Of a stretch of 11,184 nucleotides of DNA, positions 5,158 through 11,184 are shown in pieces (the first letter of the stretch is position 1; every line of letters begins with the position of its first letter). Made by a program: the position numbers and the translations under genes. Source of the DNA: an uncultured bacterium (GTDB lineage: Bacteria > Patescibacteriota > Minisyncoccia > Moranbacterales > GWC2-37-73); the NCBI GenBank assembly GCA_903866285.1, contig CAIPMZ010000075.1, positions 1 to 11,184 on the forward strand. The letters are read 5' to 3'. The notes under the pieces are model-generated. The model worked only from the letters and a program-made list of their open reading frames with translations, was not told the origin of the DNA and searched no databases.

Positions 5158-5185
5158 AATATAACAGAAATAAAAAAATAATCAA
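5158..5185 (-). promoter_or_regulatory. Candidate promoter of tRNA-Glu
   Basis: The minus strand carries TTGATT (5185-5180), a 16-bp spacer and TATATT (5163-5158). A start near 5151 leaves a 5' leader of about 56 nt to be removed by RNase P. It lies between the tRNA and the sigma factor gene. Confidence 0.4.
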
Positions 5186-5189
5186 GCCT

Positions 5190-5217
5190 GTGTACCAAAA
5201 GAGTACTTTTTGGACAC
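5190..5217 (-). terminator. Hairpin downstream of the sigma factor gene
   Basis: GTGT (5190-5193) and CCAAAA (5195-5200) pair with TTTTGG (5208-5213) and ACAC (5214-5217), with one bulged A. It lies 20 bp after the sigma factor stop on the minus strand and could end that transcript. The T-rich stretch that follows on that strand begins only about 8 bp later, so it is not a textbook terminator. Confidence 0.35.
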
Positions 5218-5236
5218 TTAAAGTCACGGCCTTTCC

Positions 5237-6025
5237 TTATTTCTCCATCTCCCCTTTCACAATCTCAAACAATTTCTTTTTAGCGCGATTGAGGATGGTG
5301 CCGACCGTGTTAACGGGCTTGTCGAGGATCTTGCTGATTTGCTGATAAGAATATTCCTGAAAATAACGCATCTTTAAAATTTCGCGATATTTTTTCGGTA
5401 ACCTCTCCAAGGCCGAATCAATCTCCTGCGTAATTTCCTGATGATGCCAAAGCTCTTCAATAGATTCATCTTCACTGGCAGTCTCGAGCTTATCTTTGCT
5501 AGTCGTAACATCCTCCCAAGAAACTGTATAGCGTTTACTTTTACGTTTTAAATAGTTGACTGCCTCGTTGTGCGCGATGCGATAAATCCAAGAAGAAAAT
5601 TTCCGACTTAAATCAAAGTGATGAATATTTTTATAAGTTTTAATAAAAACATTTTGCAGGATATCTTCTGACTCTTCCTTGTCGCGCGTCAGACGATAAA
5701 TATAGATAAAAAGTTTTTTCTGATACCGCTTAAATAAGTCGCTATAAACATCGCGATTTTTAGCTTGGGCTATTTGGATCAGTTCAATATCACTTAAATT
5801 TTCAGGGTTTTCAAAATCAGGTTTTCTGCGATAAAATCTTTTCTTGCCAACGGCGAAGACTTCATAATTAGGCGTCCCTTCAAGCTTTAGCAGCTTTTCA
5901 GCGCAATTACCCTCACGAACAAAAAAACACATTTCACTTTTTAAAAGTATGTTTCCCTTTTTTCGACTATCCTTGCTGGTTTTCCGTTTTGGCGGGATTG
6001 TAGCGCTTTTCATTTTCGCCGTCAT
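5237..6025 (-). CDS. ECF-type RNA polymerase sigma factor (sigma-70 family)
   Basis: This 262-residue protein has sigma region 2 at about 94-164 (LFKRYQKKLFIYIYRLT, ESEDILQNVFIKTYKNI, FSSWIYRIAHNEAVNYLKR), covering core binding and -10 recognition. Region 4 at about 203-256 (ALERLPKKYREILKMRYFQE, SYQQISKILDKPVNTVGTI, NRAKKKLFE) is a helix-turn-helix for the -35. There is no region 1.1 or 3, as expected for ECF sigma factors. ECF proteins are usually near 160-200 residues; the extra length is an N-terminal extension of about 75 residues. It is lysine-rich and then contains NYEVFAVGKKRFYRRKPDF, which I do not recognise. ATGs at codons 5 and 32 are alternative starts. No anti-sigma gene lies beside it. 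It is divergent from tsaD. The regulon is unknown. Confidence 0.9.
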   Translation of the reverse strand: MTAKMKSATIPPKRKTSKDSRKKGNILLKSEMCFFVREGNCAEKLLKLEGTPNYEVFAVGKKRFYRRKPDFENPENLSDIELIQIAQAKNRDVYSDLFKRYQKKLFIYIYRLTRDKEESEDILQNVFIKTYKNIHHFDLSRKFSSWIYRIAHNEAVNYLKRKSKRYTVSWEDVTTSKDKLETASEDESIEELWHHQEITQEIDSALERLPKKYREILKMRYFQEYSYQQISKILDKPVNTVGTILNRAKKKLFEIVKGEMEK

Positions 6026-6046
6026 ATGATAATATCCATTAACTAT

Positions 6047-6075
6047 TATCTAGAAAGAAGCAGAAAATATAACAA
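6047..6075 (-). promoter_or_regulatory. Promoter of the sigma factor gene
   Basis: The minus strand shows TTGTTA (6075-6070), a 17-bp spacer and TAGATA (6052-6047). The start would be near 6040, about 15 nt before the ATG at 6025, giving a very short leader without a clear Shine-Dalgarno sequence. Confidence 0.45.
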
Positions 6076-6094
6076 TTTTTAGGAAACCATATAG

Positions 6095-6100
6095 TATAAT
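6095..6100 (+). promoter_or_regulatory. -10 element of tsaD
   Basis: A perfect TATAAT lies 12 bp before the tsaD ATG, so the transcript should start near 6107 and be almost leaderless. No good -35 is present at the matching distance. Confidence 0.4.
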
Positions 6101-6112
6101 AATAGCACTTTT

Positions 6113-7465
6113 ATGTCAAGGTCACAAACAATTTCTAAGCCAGTCGCAAAAAAGCAAAGCCCTCCCAAAAAAGGCTTTTTAATTCTAGCGCTCGAGACGT
6201 CTTGCGATGAAACGGCTATCGCGGTACTGCGGGTAGTGAACGGCCTGCCGACGATTCTTTCCAATCAAATTTCTTCACAAGTCAAACTGCACGCTAAATG
6301 GGGCGGCGTTGTCCCAAATTTAGCGGCGCGCGAGCATGTAAAAAATATTAATCTCCTGCTTAAAACGGCCCTGGCTGAGGCTCAGATTTTACCAGGGGAA
6401 CTTAATGCTATTGCGGTTACCCAAGGCCCTGGGCTCATCCCAGCGCTTCTGGTAGGGGTAAACTACGCCAAAACTCTTTCCTATCTCTGGGAAAAACCTT
6501 TAATCGGGATTCACCATATTGAGGGACATATCTACGCTAATTTTATCTCCGATAAAATTAGCTCAATTTCCAATGACCAATTTTCAATTTCCAAACAAAC
6601 TCAAAAAATTCAAATTTCAGAAGAAATAAAAAAAGGTACCCCTTCCATAATTGAAAATTGTGAATTGAAAATTGAAAATTCACTAAACATAAAATTTCCT
6701 ATTTTATGTTTAGTGGCATCCGGTGGTCATACCCAGCTTGTGTTGATGAAAAATCATCTTGACTATGAAATCGTTGGGCAGACTGTGGATGACGCGGTTG
6801 GCGAAGCTTTTGATAAAGTCGCCCGCATTTTAGGTATCGGCTATCCGGGAGGACCAAATGTTGCTGCTTGGGCAGCAAAATTTCGAATTTCGAATTTCGA
6901 ATTTCGAAACGAAAATAATTCTAAAATTAAAAATTCAGAAATTAATTCAAAATTCAAAATTCAAAATTCAAAATTTGAAATCCATTTCCCTCGGCCCATG
7001 CTGAATAAACAAGGTTTTAATTTTTCTTTTTCTGGGCTTAAAACCGCAGTGCTGTATGAAGTAAAAAAATTTGTTGCCGCCAATGGGAGCTCAACTCCCA
7101 CAAAGGGAGTTGAGCTCCCAAAAGACTACATCGCGCAGGTTTGCCATGAATTTGAGCAAGCTTGTGTGGACGTGCTAGTTACTAAAACGCTCAGGGCCGC
7201 TGAAAAATATGCACCGCAAACTATTTTATTAGCTGGCGGGGTCAGTGCTAATCTCGAGCTTCGCAGTCAACTCGGCCAAGCCATTGAAAAAAAGCTGCCC
7301 CAAGTATCCTTTCTGGTCCCAGCGCTAGAGCTGACTGGCGACAACGCCACTATGATTGGAGTGGCTGGGGCCTTTCGTTGGGAGCGCTTGACTGACGCCC
7401 AAAAAAAATCCGCCCTGGGAAATTGGAAAACTCTCCAACCCAACGCGAATTTAAAAATGCAATAA
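6113..7465 (+). CDS. tsaD: tRNA N6-threonylcarbamoyladenosine transferase TsaD, enlarged by repeat insertions
   Basis: TsaD transfers the threonylcarbamoyl group from TC-AMP to A37 of ANN-decoding tRNAs, working with TsaB and TsaE. Family motifs are clear: ALETSCDETA (26-35), GVVPNLAAREHV (65-76), VTQGPGLIPALLVG (102-115), the metal-binding HxxxH in HHIEGH (His135, His139), ASGGHTQLV (202-210), DDAVGEAFDKVAR (226-238), GGPNV, FPRPML, FSFSGLKTAVL, LLAGGVSAN and ELTGDNATMIG (Asp410, metal). The protein has 450 residues, against about 335-345 for the family. The excess is a 22-residue basic N-terminal tail and three in-frame inserts in loops: about 148-192, 254-289 and 325-337. All three coincide with repeat DNA described separately. 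The catalytic motifs are intact, so function is expected. tsaB and tsaE are not in the window. Confidence 0.96.
   Translation: MSRSQTISKPVAKKQSPPKKGFLILALETSCDETAIAVLRVVNGLPTILSNQISSQVKLHAKWGGVVPNLAAREHVKNINLLLKTALAEAQILPGELNAIAVTQGPGLIPALLVGVNYAKTLSYLWEKPLIGIHHIEGHIYANFISDKISSISNDQFSISKQTQKIQISEEIKKGTPSIIENCELKIENSLNIKFPILCLVASGGHTQLVLMKNHLDYEIVGQTVDDAVGEAFDKVARILGIGYPGGPNVAAWAAKFRISNFEFRNENNSKIKNSEINSKFKIQNSKFEIHFPRPMLNKQGFNFSFSGLKTAVLYEVKKFVAANGSSTPTKGVELPKDYIAQVCHEFEQACVDVLVTKTLRAAEKYAPQTILLAGGVSANLELRSQLGQAIEKKLPQVSFLVPALELTGDNATMIGVAGAFRWERLTDAQKKSALGNWKTLQPNANLKMQ
6564..6678. repeat. Inverted pair of heptamer arrays inside tsaD (insert 1)
   Basis: Five units related to CAATTTC occupy 6564-6598 and four units related to TTGAAAA occupy 6651-6678. 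The second unit is a rotation of the reverse complement of CAATTTT, so the arrays are inverted and could form a long imperfect hairpin. Together they encode most of the residues that separate HIYANF from FPILCLVASGGH in TsaD. A 7-bp period shifts frame at each unit, yet the frame stays open, helped by the variant unit TTGTGAA. Confidence 0.8.
6879..6969. repeat. Second inverted heptamer array pair inside tsaD (insert 2)
   Basis: Four exact AATTTCG units (6879-6906) are followed by three exact AAAATTC units (6949-6969), with a partial unit before them at 6944-6948. The arrays are approximately inverted. They code for the Asn/Lys/Phe/Ser-rich stretch between GGPNVAAWAAK and FPRPML of TsaD, where the family normally has a short loop. 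Confidence 0.85.
7084..7120. repeat. 37-bp perfect palindrome inside tsaD (insert 3)
   Basis: TGGGAGCTCAACTCCC (7084-7099), loop ACAAA, and GGGAGTTGAGCTCCCA (7105-7120) form a 16-bp perfect inverted repeat. Each arm also holds GGGAG and CTCCC, which can pair within the arm. It encodes about 12 residues (GSSTPTKGVELP) in the loop after FSGLKTAVLYEVKKF. It looks like a REP-type palindromic element that inserted in frame. Confidence 0.85.
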
Positions 7466-7474
7466 CATTGAAAA

Positions 7475-7507
7475 CTATCCTTTTCTTTGCTAGGATAGAA
7501 GTATAAT
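7475..7507 (+). promoter_or_regulatory. Hairpin and -10 element between tsaD and valS
   Basis: CTATCCT (7475-7481) and AGGATAG (7492-7498) form a 7-bp hairpin just after the tsaD stop, without a following U-run. TATAAT at 7502-7507 could be the -10 of a valS promoter with a start near 7514, but no -35 match is evident. Confidence 0.3.
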
Positions 7508-7520
7508 TACAATTTTCCAG

Positions 7521-7583
7521 TCACTGCTTAATAGTTGCTAGTTGCCGATTACTAGTTACTGATTACTGGTTACTGATTACTGA
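7521..7583. repeat. Nine-unit heptamer tandem array abutting the valS start
   Basis: Consecutive 7-bp units follow the consensus TTACTRR. The last five (7549-7583) read TTACTAG, TTACTGA, TTACTGG, TTACTGA, TTACTGA; the first four are degenerate (TCACTGC, TTAATAG, TTGCTAG, TTGCCGA). The array ends 3 bp before the valS ATG, so it forms the whole proximal 5' untranslated region and leaves no Shine-Dalgarno sequence. Confidence 0.85.
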
Positions 7584-7586
7584 AAG

Positions 7587-10199
7587 ATGAAAGAACTTCC
7601 AAAAATATACCAGCCGCAAGAAGTTGAAAACGAAATTTATGCCCGCTGGGAAAAAAGCGGCTTCTTCAACCCCGACAATCTTGACGCCGGAGAGAGTTAT
7701 TGCAATATTCTTCCGCCGCCAAACGCTAATGGCGAACTCCATATTGGACACGCCAGTGGCTATACGGTGATGGATATTTTCGGACGTTTCAATCGAATGA
7801 ATGGCAAAAAAACCCTCCTGCTACCAGGTAAAGATCATGCCGGCATTCAAACCCAAGTAGTTTTTGAAAAAAAAATAAAAGCTGATACCGGAAAAACTCG
7901 TCAAGAAATTGGCCGCGAGGAGTTTTATAAAAAGACCTATGCATTTTGCCTGGACCGCGCTAACTATATGCGCAATCAAGAAAAAAAGATTGGGATTAGC
8001 GCTGATTGGTCGCGCGAAAAATTTACCCTTGATCCAGATGTCCTAAAAAATGCTTTGGAAACCTTTGTAAAAATGCATGGCGACGGTTTAATTTATAAAG
8101 GCAAGCGAATTATTAATTGGTGCCCGCGTTGCGCCACTGCCCTTTCAGACGTGGAAGTTTTGCACAAAGATACCCCAGGCAAATTATATTTTATTAAATA
8201 TCCCCTCGAAAATTCGGCAGCCTTTCTTACTGTAGCTACCACCCGTCCAGAAACGATGCTGGGCGACACGGCTATCGCAGTTAATCCAAAAGATCAACGC
8301 TTTGAAAAATTAGTTGGGAAAAAAGTTATCCTGCCCTTGCAAAATACGCTCATTCCGATCATCGCTGACCGGCGCATTGATTTGACATTCGGCACAGGAG
8401 CAGTGAAAATTACACCTGCGCACGACCCACTCGACTGGGAAATTGGACGCGACCACAGCCTCCCAGAAATTCAAATTATCAATGAACAAGCACTTATCAC
8501 TGAGCTTGGTGGGAAATATGCCGGCCTTTCCACGCTTGAAGCTCGCCAGGCCATCCTTGCAGATTTAGAAAAATTGGGCCTACTAGAAAAAGTTGAAGAC
8601 CTAGCGCACAGCGTTTCAATCTGCGAACGTTGCAAAACGACCATCGAGCCCCTGACTTCCGAGCAATGGTTTATTAACGTCCAAACCTTAAAACAAAAAG
8701 CGATCGAGGCCATTGAAAAAGGCGAGCTTGAAATTTTTCCAACTAACTTTAAAAAGATTTTAGTTGATTGGTTCGGCAATATGCGGGACTGGTGCATTAG
8801 TCGCCAAATTTGGTGGGGACCCCAGTTCCCTGTTTGGTATTGCGCTAGTTGCGGACAGGAAAAATACCTTGTCTCATTGGAGAAACCAGCTAGTTGTCCA
8901 CACTGTGGCGGAAAAGATTTAACTCAAGATGAAAATACTTTTGACACCTGGTTTACTTCCGGTCAATGGGTGCACACAACACTGCAAGCTCGTGGCGATG
9001 ATTTTAAAACTTTTTATCCGACTGACATGATGATTACGGGGCGTGACCTGCTTTTCTTTTGGGCTTCGAAAATGATCATGATGAGTCTTTATGCCACTGA
9101 GCAAGTGCCGTTTAAAAATTTATTTTTTACGGGCTTAGTCCTCGACAAAGAAGGTCATAAATTTTCCAAATCCCGAGGCAACGGCATTGATCCTCTCACG
9201 ATGATCGATAAATTCGGCGCCGACGCCCTGCGCATGAGCTTGATTATGGACTCCGCGCCTGGTCAAGACTCTCGCCTCTATGAAGAGAAAATTGAAACCT
9301 TCCGCAATTTTGCTAACAAGCTCTGGAATATCTCCCGTTATTGCCTGGCGCAAGAAGGGTTTGAGTTAGTAGAAAAAATTTCAAGCGCTGACCTGAAATC
9401 TGCGACTGATCATTGGATCGTCGCTAAGTTAGCAGAAACGACTGCCCAAGTTACGAAACTCTTTGAAGCTAAGCAAATTGCAGTGGCGGCGGATCTTTTA
9501 AAATCTTTTACCTGGAATGAATTTGCGGATTGGTACGTGGAAATTAATAAAATTGAAAAAAATCAAAAAGTTCTCGGCTACGTTTTAGATAAACTCCTGC
9601 GCCTCTGGCATCCATTTATGCCCTTTATTACTGAACATCTCTGGACCCTTAATGGCAAAGAAAAAATGCTCCTAGTTTCAAGTTGGCCAAAAAATCTCCA
9701 GCTAACTTCTGCCACCGAAGTTTTAAATTTTGAAACTATCCAAACATGCATTACCACCATTAGGAATGTCCGCGCTGAAAATAAAATTGAACTTGGCAAG
9801 AAAATTACCTTAACTTTAAATTCAACCACCGAAAAAGCTTTAGCCCTTTTTAAAGCGCCCCTTCAAGAAGAAATTATCAAGCGCCTAAAAACAGGTGTTG
9901 CTGAAATTAACTATAATCAACCTGAAGTAAAGCTAACGACTGCAGTTAAAAGAACCATTGGTGAGCTTAGCCTCTACCTTGATTTAGCTGGCGCCATCGA
10001 CCCTGAAAAAGAAAAAGTTAAAGTTGAAAAAGAAATTGCCAATTTGGAAAATTTCATCGCCGGACTTTCTAGCAGGTTGGAAAATAAAGAATTTGTTTCC
10101 AAGGCTCCAGCCCAAGTAATTAGCCAACAGCAAGAGACTCTCACCAAAAAACAAGCCGAACTTTTGCAGCTCAAGAAACATCTGAAGTCATTGAACTAA
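7587..10199 (+). CDS. valS: Valine--tRNA ligase
   Basis: ValRS charges tRNA-Val with valine and edits misactivated threonine. The 870-residue protein shows class Ia features: PPPNANGELHIGHASGYT with HIGH at 52-55, and HKFSKSRGNGIDP with KFSKS at 525-529 in place of KMSKS. The editing (CP1) domain contains ATTRPETMLGDTAIAVNP (217-234) and GTGAVKITPAHDP (269-281). Metal-site cysteine pairs are seen at 179/182, 346/349, 419/422 and 437/440. The anticodon-binding domain follows (about 600-730). A C-terminal coiled-coil arm (about 806-870) is diagnostic for bacterial ValRS as opposed to IleRS or LeuRS. The usual GTDHAGIATQ appears as GKDHAGIQTQ (81-90), with Lys for Thr. The start was chosen because MKELPKIYQPQEVE matches the family N-terminus. 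It is downstream of tsaD on the same strand, separated by the heptamer array. Confidence 0.97.
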   Translation: MKELPKIYQPQEVENEIYARWEKSGFFNPDNLDAGESYCNILPPPNANGELHIGHASGYTVMDIFGRFNRMNGKKTLLLPGKDHAGIQTQVVFEKKIKADTGKTRQEIGREEFYKKTYAFCLDRANYMRNQEKKIGISADWSREKFTLDPDVLKNALETFVKMHGDGLIYKGKRIINWCPRCATALSDVEVLHKDTPGKLYFIKYPLENSAAFLTVATTRPETMLGDTAIAVNPKDQRFEKLVGKKVILPLQNTLIPIIADRRIDLTFGTGAVKITPAHDPLDWEIGRDHSLPEIQIINEQALITELGGKYAGLSTLEARQAILADLEKLGLLEKVEDLAHSVSICERCKTTIEPLTSEQWFINVQTLKQKAIEAIEKGELEIFPTNFKKILVDWFGNMRDWCISRQIWWGPQFPVWYCASCGQEKYLVSLEKPASCPHCGGKDLTQDENTFDTWFTSGQWVHTTLQARGDDFKTFYPTDMMITGRDLLFFWASKMIMMSLYATEQVPFKNLFFTGLVLDKEGHKFSKSRGNGIDPLTMIDKFGADALRMSLIMDSAPGQDSRLYEEKIETFRNFANKLWNISRYCLAQEGFELVEKISSADLKSATDHWIVAKLAETTAQVTKLFEAKQIAVAADLLKSFTWNEFADWYVEINKIEKNQKVLGYVLDKLLRLWHPFMPFITEHLWTLNGKEKMLLVSSWPKNLQLTSATEVLNFETIQTCITTIRNVRAENKIELGKKITLTLNSTTEKALALFKAPLQEEIIKRLKTGVAEINYNQPEVKLTTAVKRTIGELSLYLDLAGAIDPEKEKVKVEKEIANLENFIAGLSSRLENKEFVSKAPAQVISQQQETLTKKQAELLQLKKHLKSLN

Positions 10200-10416
10200 A
10201 TAGGAATATAATGGAGATAATAGAGATATAGAAGAGATATAGTAGAGATACGATGAATTTCTATTATATCTCACGAAGTATATTTCTACATATTTTTATG
10301 AAGTTATTTAGCAAAGCATATTTCTATCTATTTCTAAAGCATTTCGTAGATTCGTATTTAATTTGTAGTTTCGTATCGGCCTTCGTACATTCGTAAAATT
10401 CGTAATTCGTAGAAAT
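10200..10416. repeat. Repeat-filled intergenic region after valS
   Basis: No gene is seen here. Purine-rich GAGATATA-type repeats occupy about 10213-10250. GAGATATAGTAGA (10234-10246) pairs with TCTATTATATCTC (10260-10272) in 13 bp with one G-U and may end the valS transcript, although no U-run follows. From 10342 to 10412, TTCGTA recurs about seven times at irregular 7-14 bp spacing and runs up to the start of the next gene. No Shine-Dalgarno sequence or good promoter was found. Confidence 0.6.
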
Positions 10417-10980
10417 ATGCAGAAGCTGGAATCATTTTTTTGGGGCGTAATAGCCGCTGGCGGAGCGGTTGTTTTTCAATTTATTTTTTTTCTAGCCACT
10501 ACTAACTTCATCGTTCCTGAGGCTAAGCTATCCTTTGACCAATTTTACGTCATACCGGTCGTGATAATGCTTTTTGCTTTCCTGGAAGAATTTTTTAAAT
10601 ATTTGATGCTTACCCAAAGAATCACTAGCATTTCTACTAGGCCTGCTTTTTTTATCAACGCATTCCTAATAGGCTTAGGCTTTTTTGCCCTCGAGCTGAC
10701 AAGCATCCTAGCTAACGCTGGCACCCTCGAAATTCAAAAAATCTTCGAAATAGCTATTCTCCATCTTGGCACAACACTACTAATGGGCTATTTTATTTTC
10801 GAGGCAAAAAAAAGCTCCCGCCTTGGCGGAGCTTTCTATTCGCTCCTACTAGCAACGAGCCTGCACTTCAGCTTTAACTGGTTGACCCTACAAGCAAGCC
10901 CTCTTTCCGGCTCCCTCGCCATTTTAATTTTAAGCTTATTCCCTTTCTTAGCTTTTAAACTTTTTGCTACCAAAAAATAA
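10417..10980 (+). CDS. Integral membrane protein with PrsW-like intramembrane protease motifs
   Basis: This 187-residue protein has about five to six hydrophobic helices (7-29, 44-65, 78-99, 112-128, 138-157, 163-184). Polar residues sit where PrsW-family intramembrane metalloproteases carry theirs: EEFFK (Glu57, Glu58, Lys61), GLGFFALE (Glu93), HLGTTLLMG (His116) and HFSFN (His150, Asn154). In PrsW these motifs form the presumed metal and catalytic site. The match is by motif order only, and the protein is shorter than typical PrsW, so a CPBP-like or non-proteolytic relative is possible. The ATG follows the repeat region directly without a Shine-Dalgarno sequence. In other bacteria PrsW cleaves anti-sigma factors; a link with the sigma factor upstream is only a thought. 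A hairpin-forming repeat lies inside the coding sequence. Confidence 0.6.
   Translation: MQKLESFFWGVIAAGGAVVFQFIFFLATTNFIVPEAKLSFDQFYVIPVVIMLFAFLEEFFKYLMLTQRITSISTRPAFFINAFLIGLGFFALELTSILANAGTLEIQKIFEIAILHLGTTLLMGYFIFEAKKSSRLGGAFYSLLLATSLHFSFNWLTLQASPLSGSLAILILSLFPFLAFKLFATKK
10811..10835 (-). terminator. Minus-strand intrinsic terminator embedded in the membrane protein gene
   Basis: AAAGCTCCCGCC (10811-10822) and GGCGGAGCTTT (10825-10835) pair over 11 bp with one bulged C. On the minus strand the hairpin is followed by a run of T (complement of A at 10806-10813), the form of a strong intrinsic terminator. On the plus strand the sequence codes for KKSSRLGGAF. It could stop leftward transcription entering from the right edge, or be a palindromic repeat that invaded the gene. 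Confidence 0.5.
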
Positions 10981-11000
10981 AAGGGTATTAACCTTTTATT
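10976..11000. terminator. Bidirectional terminator after the membrane protein gene
   Basis: AATAAAAGG (10976-10984) and CCTTTTATT (10992-11000) form a 9-bp perfect stem that includes the stop codon of the membrane protein. On the minus strand the hairpin is followed by TTTT. The stem is AT-rich. A bidirectional terminator would fit a convergent gene to the right. Confidence 0.5.
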
Positions 11001-11184
11001 ATCGTCGCTCCCGCCAAAGGCGGACAGGCTGCTTGGTCCAACCTGGGCGGACTCTCACTACGCCAGATAATAAACTACGTGTCAAATCATTTAACTATGA
11101 CACCGAAACTGCATTTTCCAGCACATTTGAAAATGACGCTAAAGAAGGGCTTAATTGTTTAGTTAAATCAACATTCTCTAGACC
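11001..11184. other. Right edge: palindromic GC patch and two competing partial frames
   Basis: CCGCC-AAA-GGCGG (11011-11023) is a short GC-rich hairpin of the sort scattered in CPR intergenic DNA. Beyond it, a minus frame is open from the window edge to a TAG at 11097-11095 and would be the last 29 residues of a leftward gene (ending NVLENAVSVS). A plus frame is also open from about 10976 to the edge (containing NYDTETAFSSTFENDAKEG). The two minus-oriented terminators to the left favour a leftward gene, but neither frame has a recognisable motif, so no gene is called. Confidence 0.3.

Noticed and set aside
5237..6264. Group 1 (housekeeping) sigma factor
   Set aside because: Regions 1.2 and 3 are missing and the length fits an ECF sigma factor with an N-terminal extension.
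6564..6969. Heptamer arrays as a CRISPR array
   Set aside because: Units are 7 bp with no spacers, lie within a coding sequence, and there are no cas genes.
8471..10181. Several minus-strand open frames of 60-110 codons within valS
   Set aside because: They are antisense shadows of a conserved coding frame, with no motifs or ribosome binding sites.
7587..10199. Isoleucyl- or leucyl-tRNA synthetase
   Set aside because: The C-terminal coiled-coil arm, the PPPNANGELHIGHA block and the TTRPETMLGDTAIAVNP editing motif fit ValRS.
11095..11184. Partial leftward gene at the right edge
   Set aside because: Only 29 codons are visible, a competing plus-strand frame is equally open, and no motif is present, so it is mentioned but not called.

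Overview
The window most resembles a chromosome segment from a Candidate Phyla Radiation (Patescibacteria, Parcubacteria-like) bacterium. Pointers are short intergenic regions, starts with little or no Shine-Dalgarno sequence, arrays of 7-bp repeats scattered between and inside genes, a ValRS with KFSKS in place of KMSKS, and a large serine recombinase lodged at a tRNA 3' end. The lineage call rests on remembered resemblance and no marker gene was tested.

The left part (about 1-5020) is AT-rich and looks accessory. It starts with the C-terminal end of a transposase-like protein (1-114) and a SEC-C zinc-motif protein whose start is unclear. A tight leftward operon of four uncharacterised genes follows (768-2843). 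Three of its products have membrane segments; the fourth resembles a hypothetical family that recurs in CPR genomes. A 513-bp divergent region (2844-3356) separates the operon from a rightward unit: a promoter with a candidate non-coding or leader RNA ending in an intrinsic terminator, a 50-residue ORF, and the large serine recombinase (3550-5061). The recombinase frame runs into the 3' end of a tRNA-Glu(UUC) gene on the opposite strand, so the tRNA CCA end marks the right boundary of an integrated element. The left boundary is not in the window.

The most striking signal is the leader of the four-gene operon (minus strand, about 2985-2845). Two long helices interlock as a pseudoknot. A third segment can pair with one pseudoknot arm, and that pairing is incompatible with an intrinsic terminator placed directly before the first start codon. 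This is the logic of a riboswitch or attenuator, in front of genes of unknown function.

The right part (5100-11184) is ordinary chromosome: an ECF-type sigma factor (leftward), tsaD (t6A tRNA modification), valS, and a small membrane protein with PrsW-like motifs. TsaD is about 110 residues longer than usual, because of an N-terminal tail and three in-frame insertions made of repeat DNA: two paired heptamer arrays and a 37-bp palindrome. A nine-unit heptamer array abuts the valS start codon, and TTCGTA-type repeats fill the valS to PrsW-like gap. The right edge may hold the end of a convergent leftward gene.
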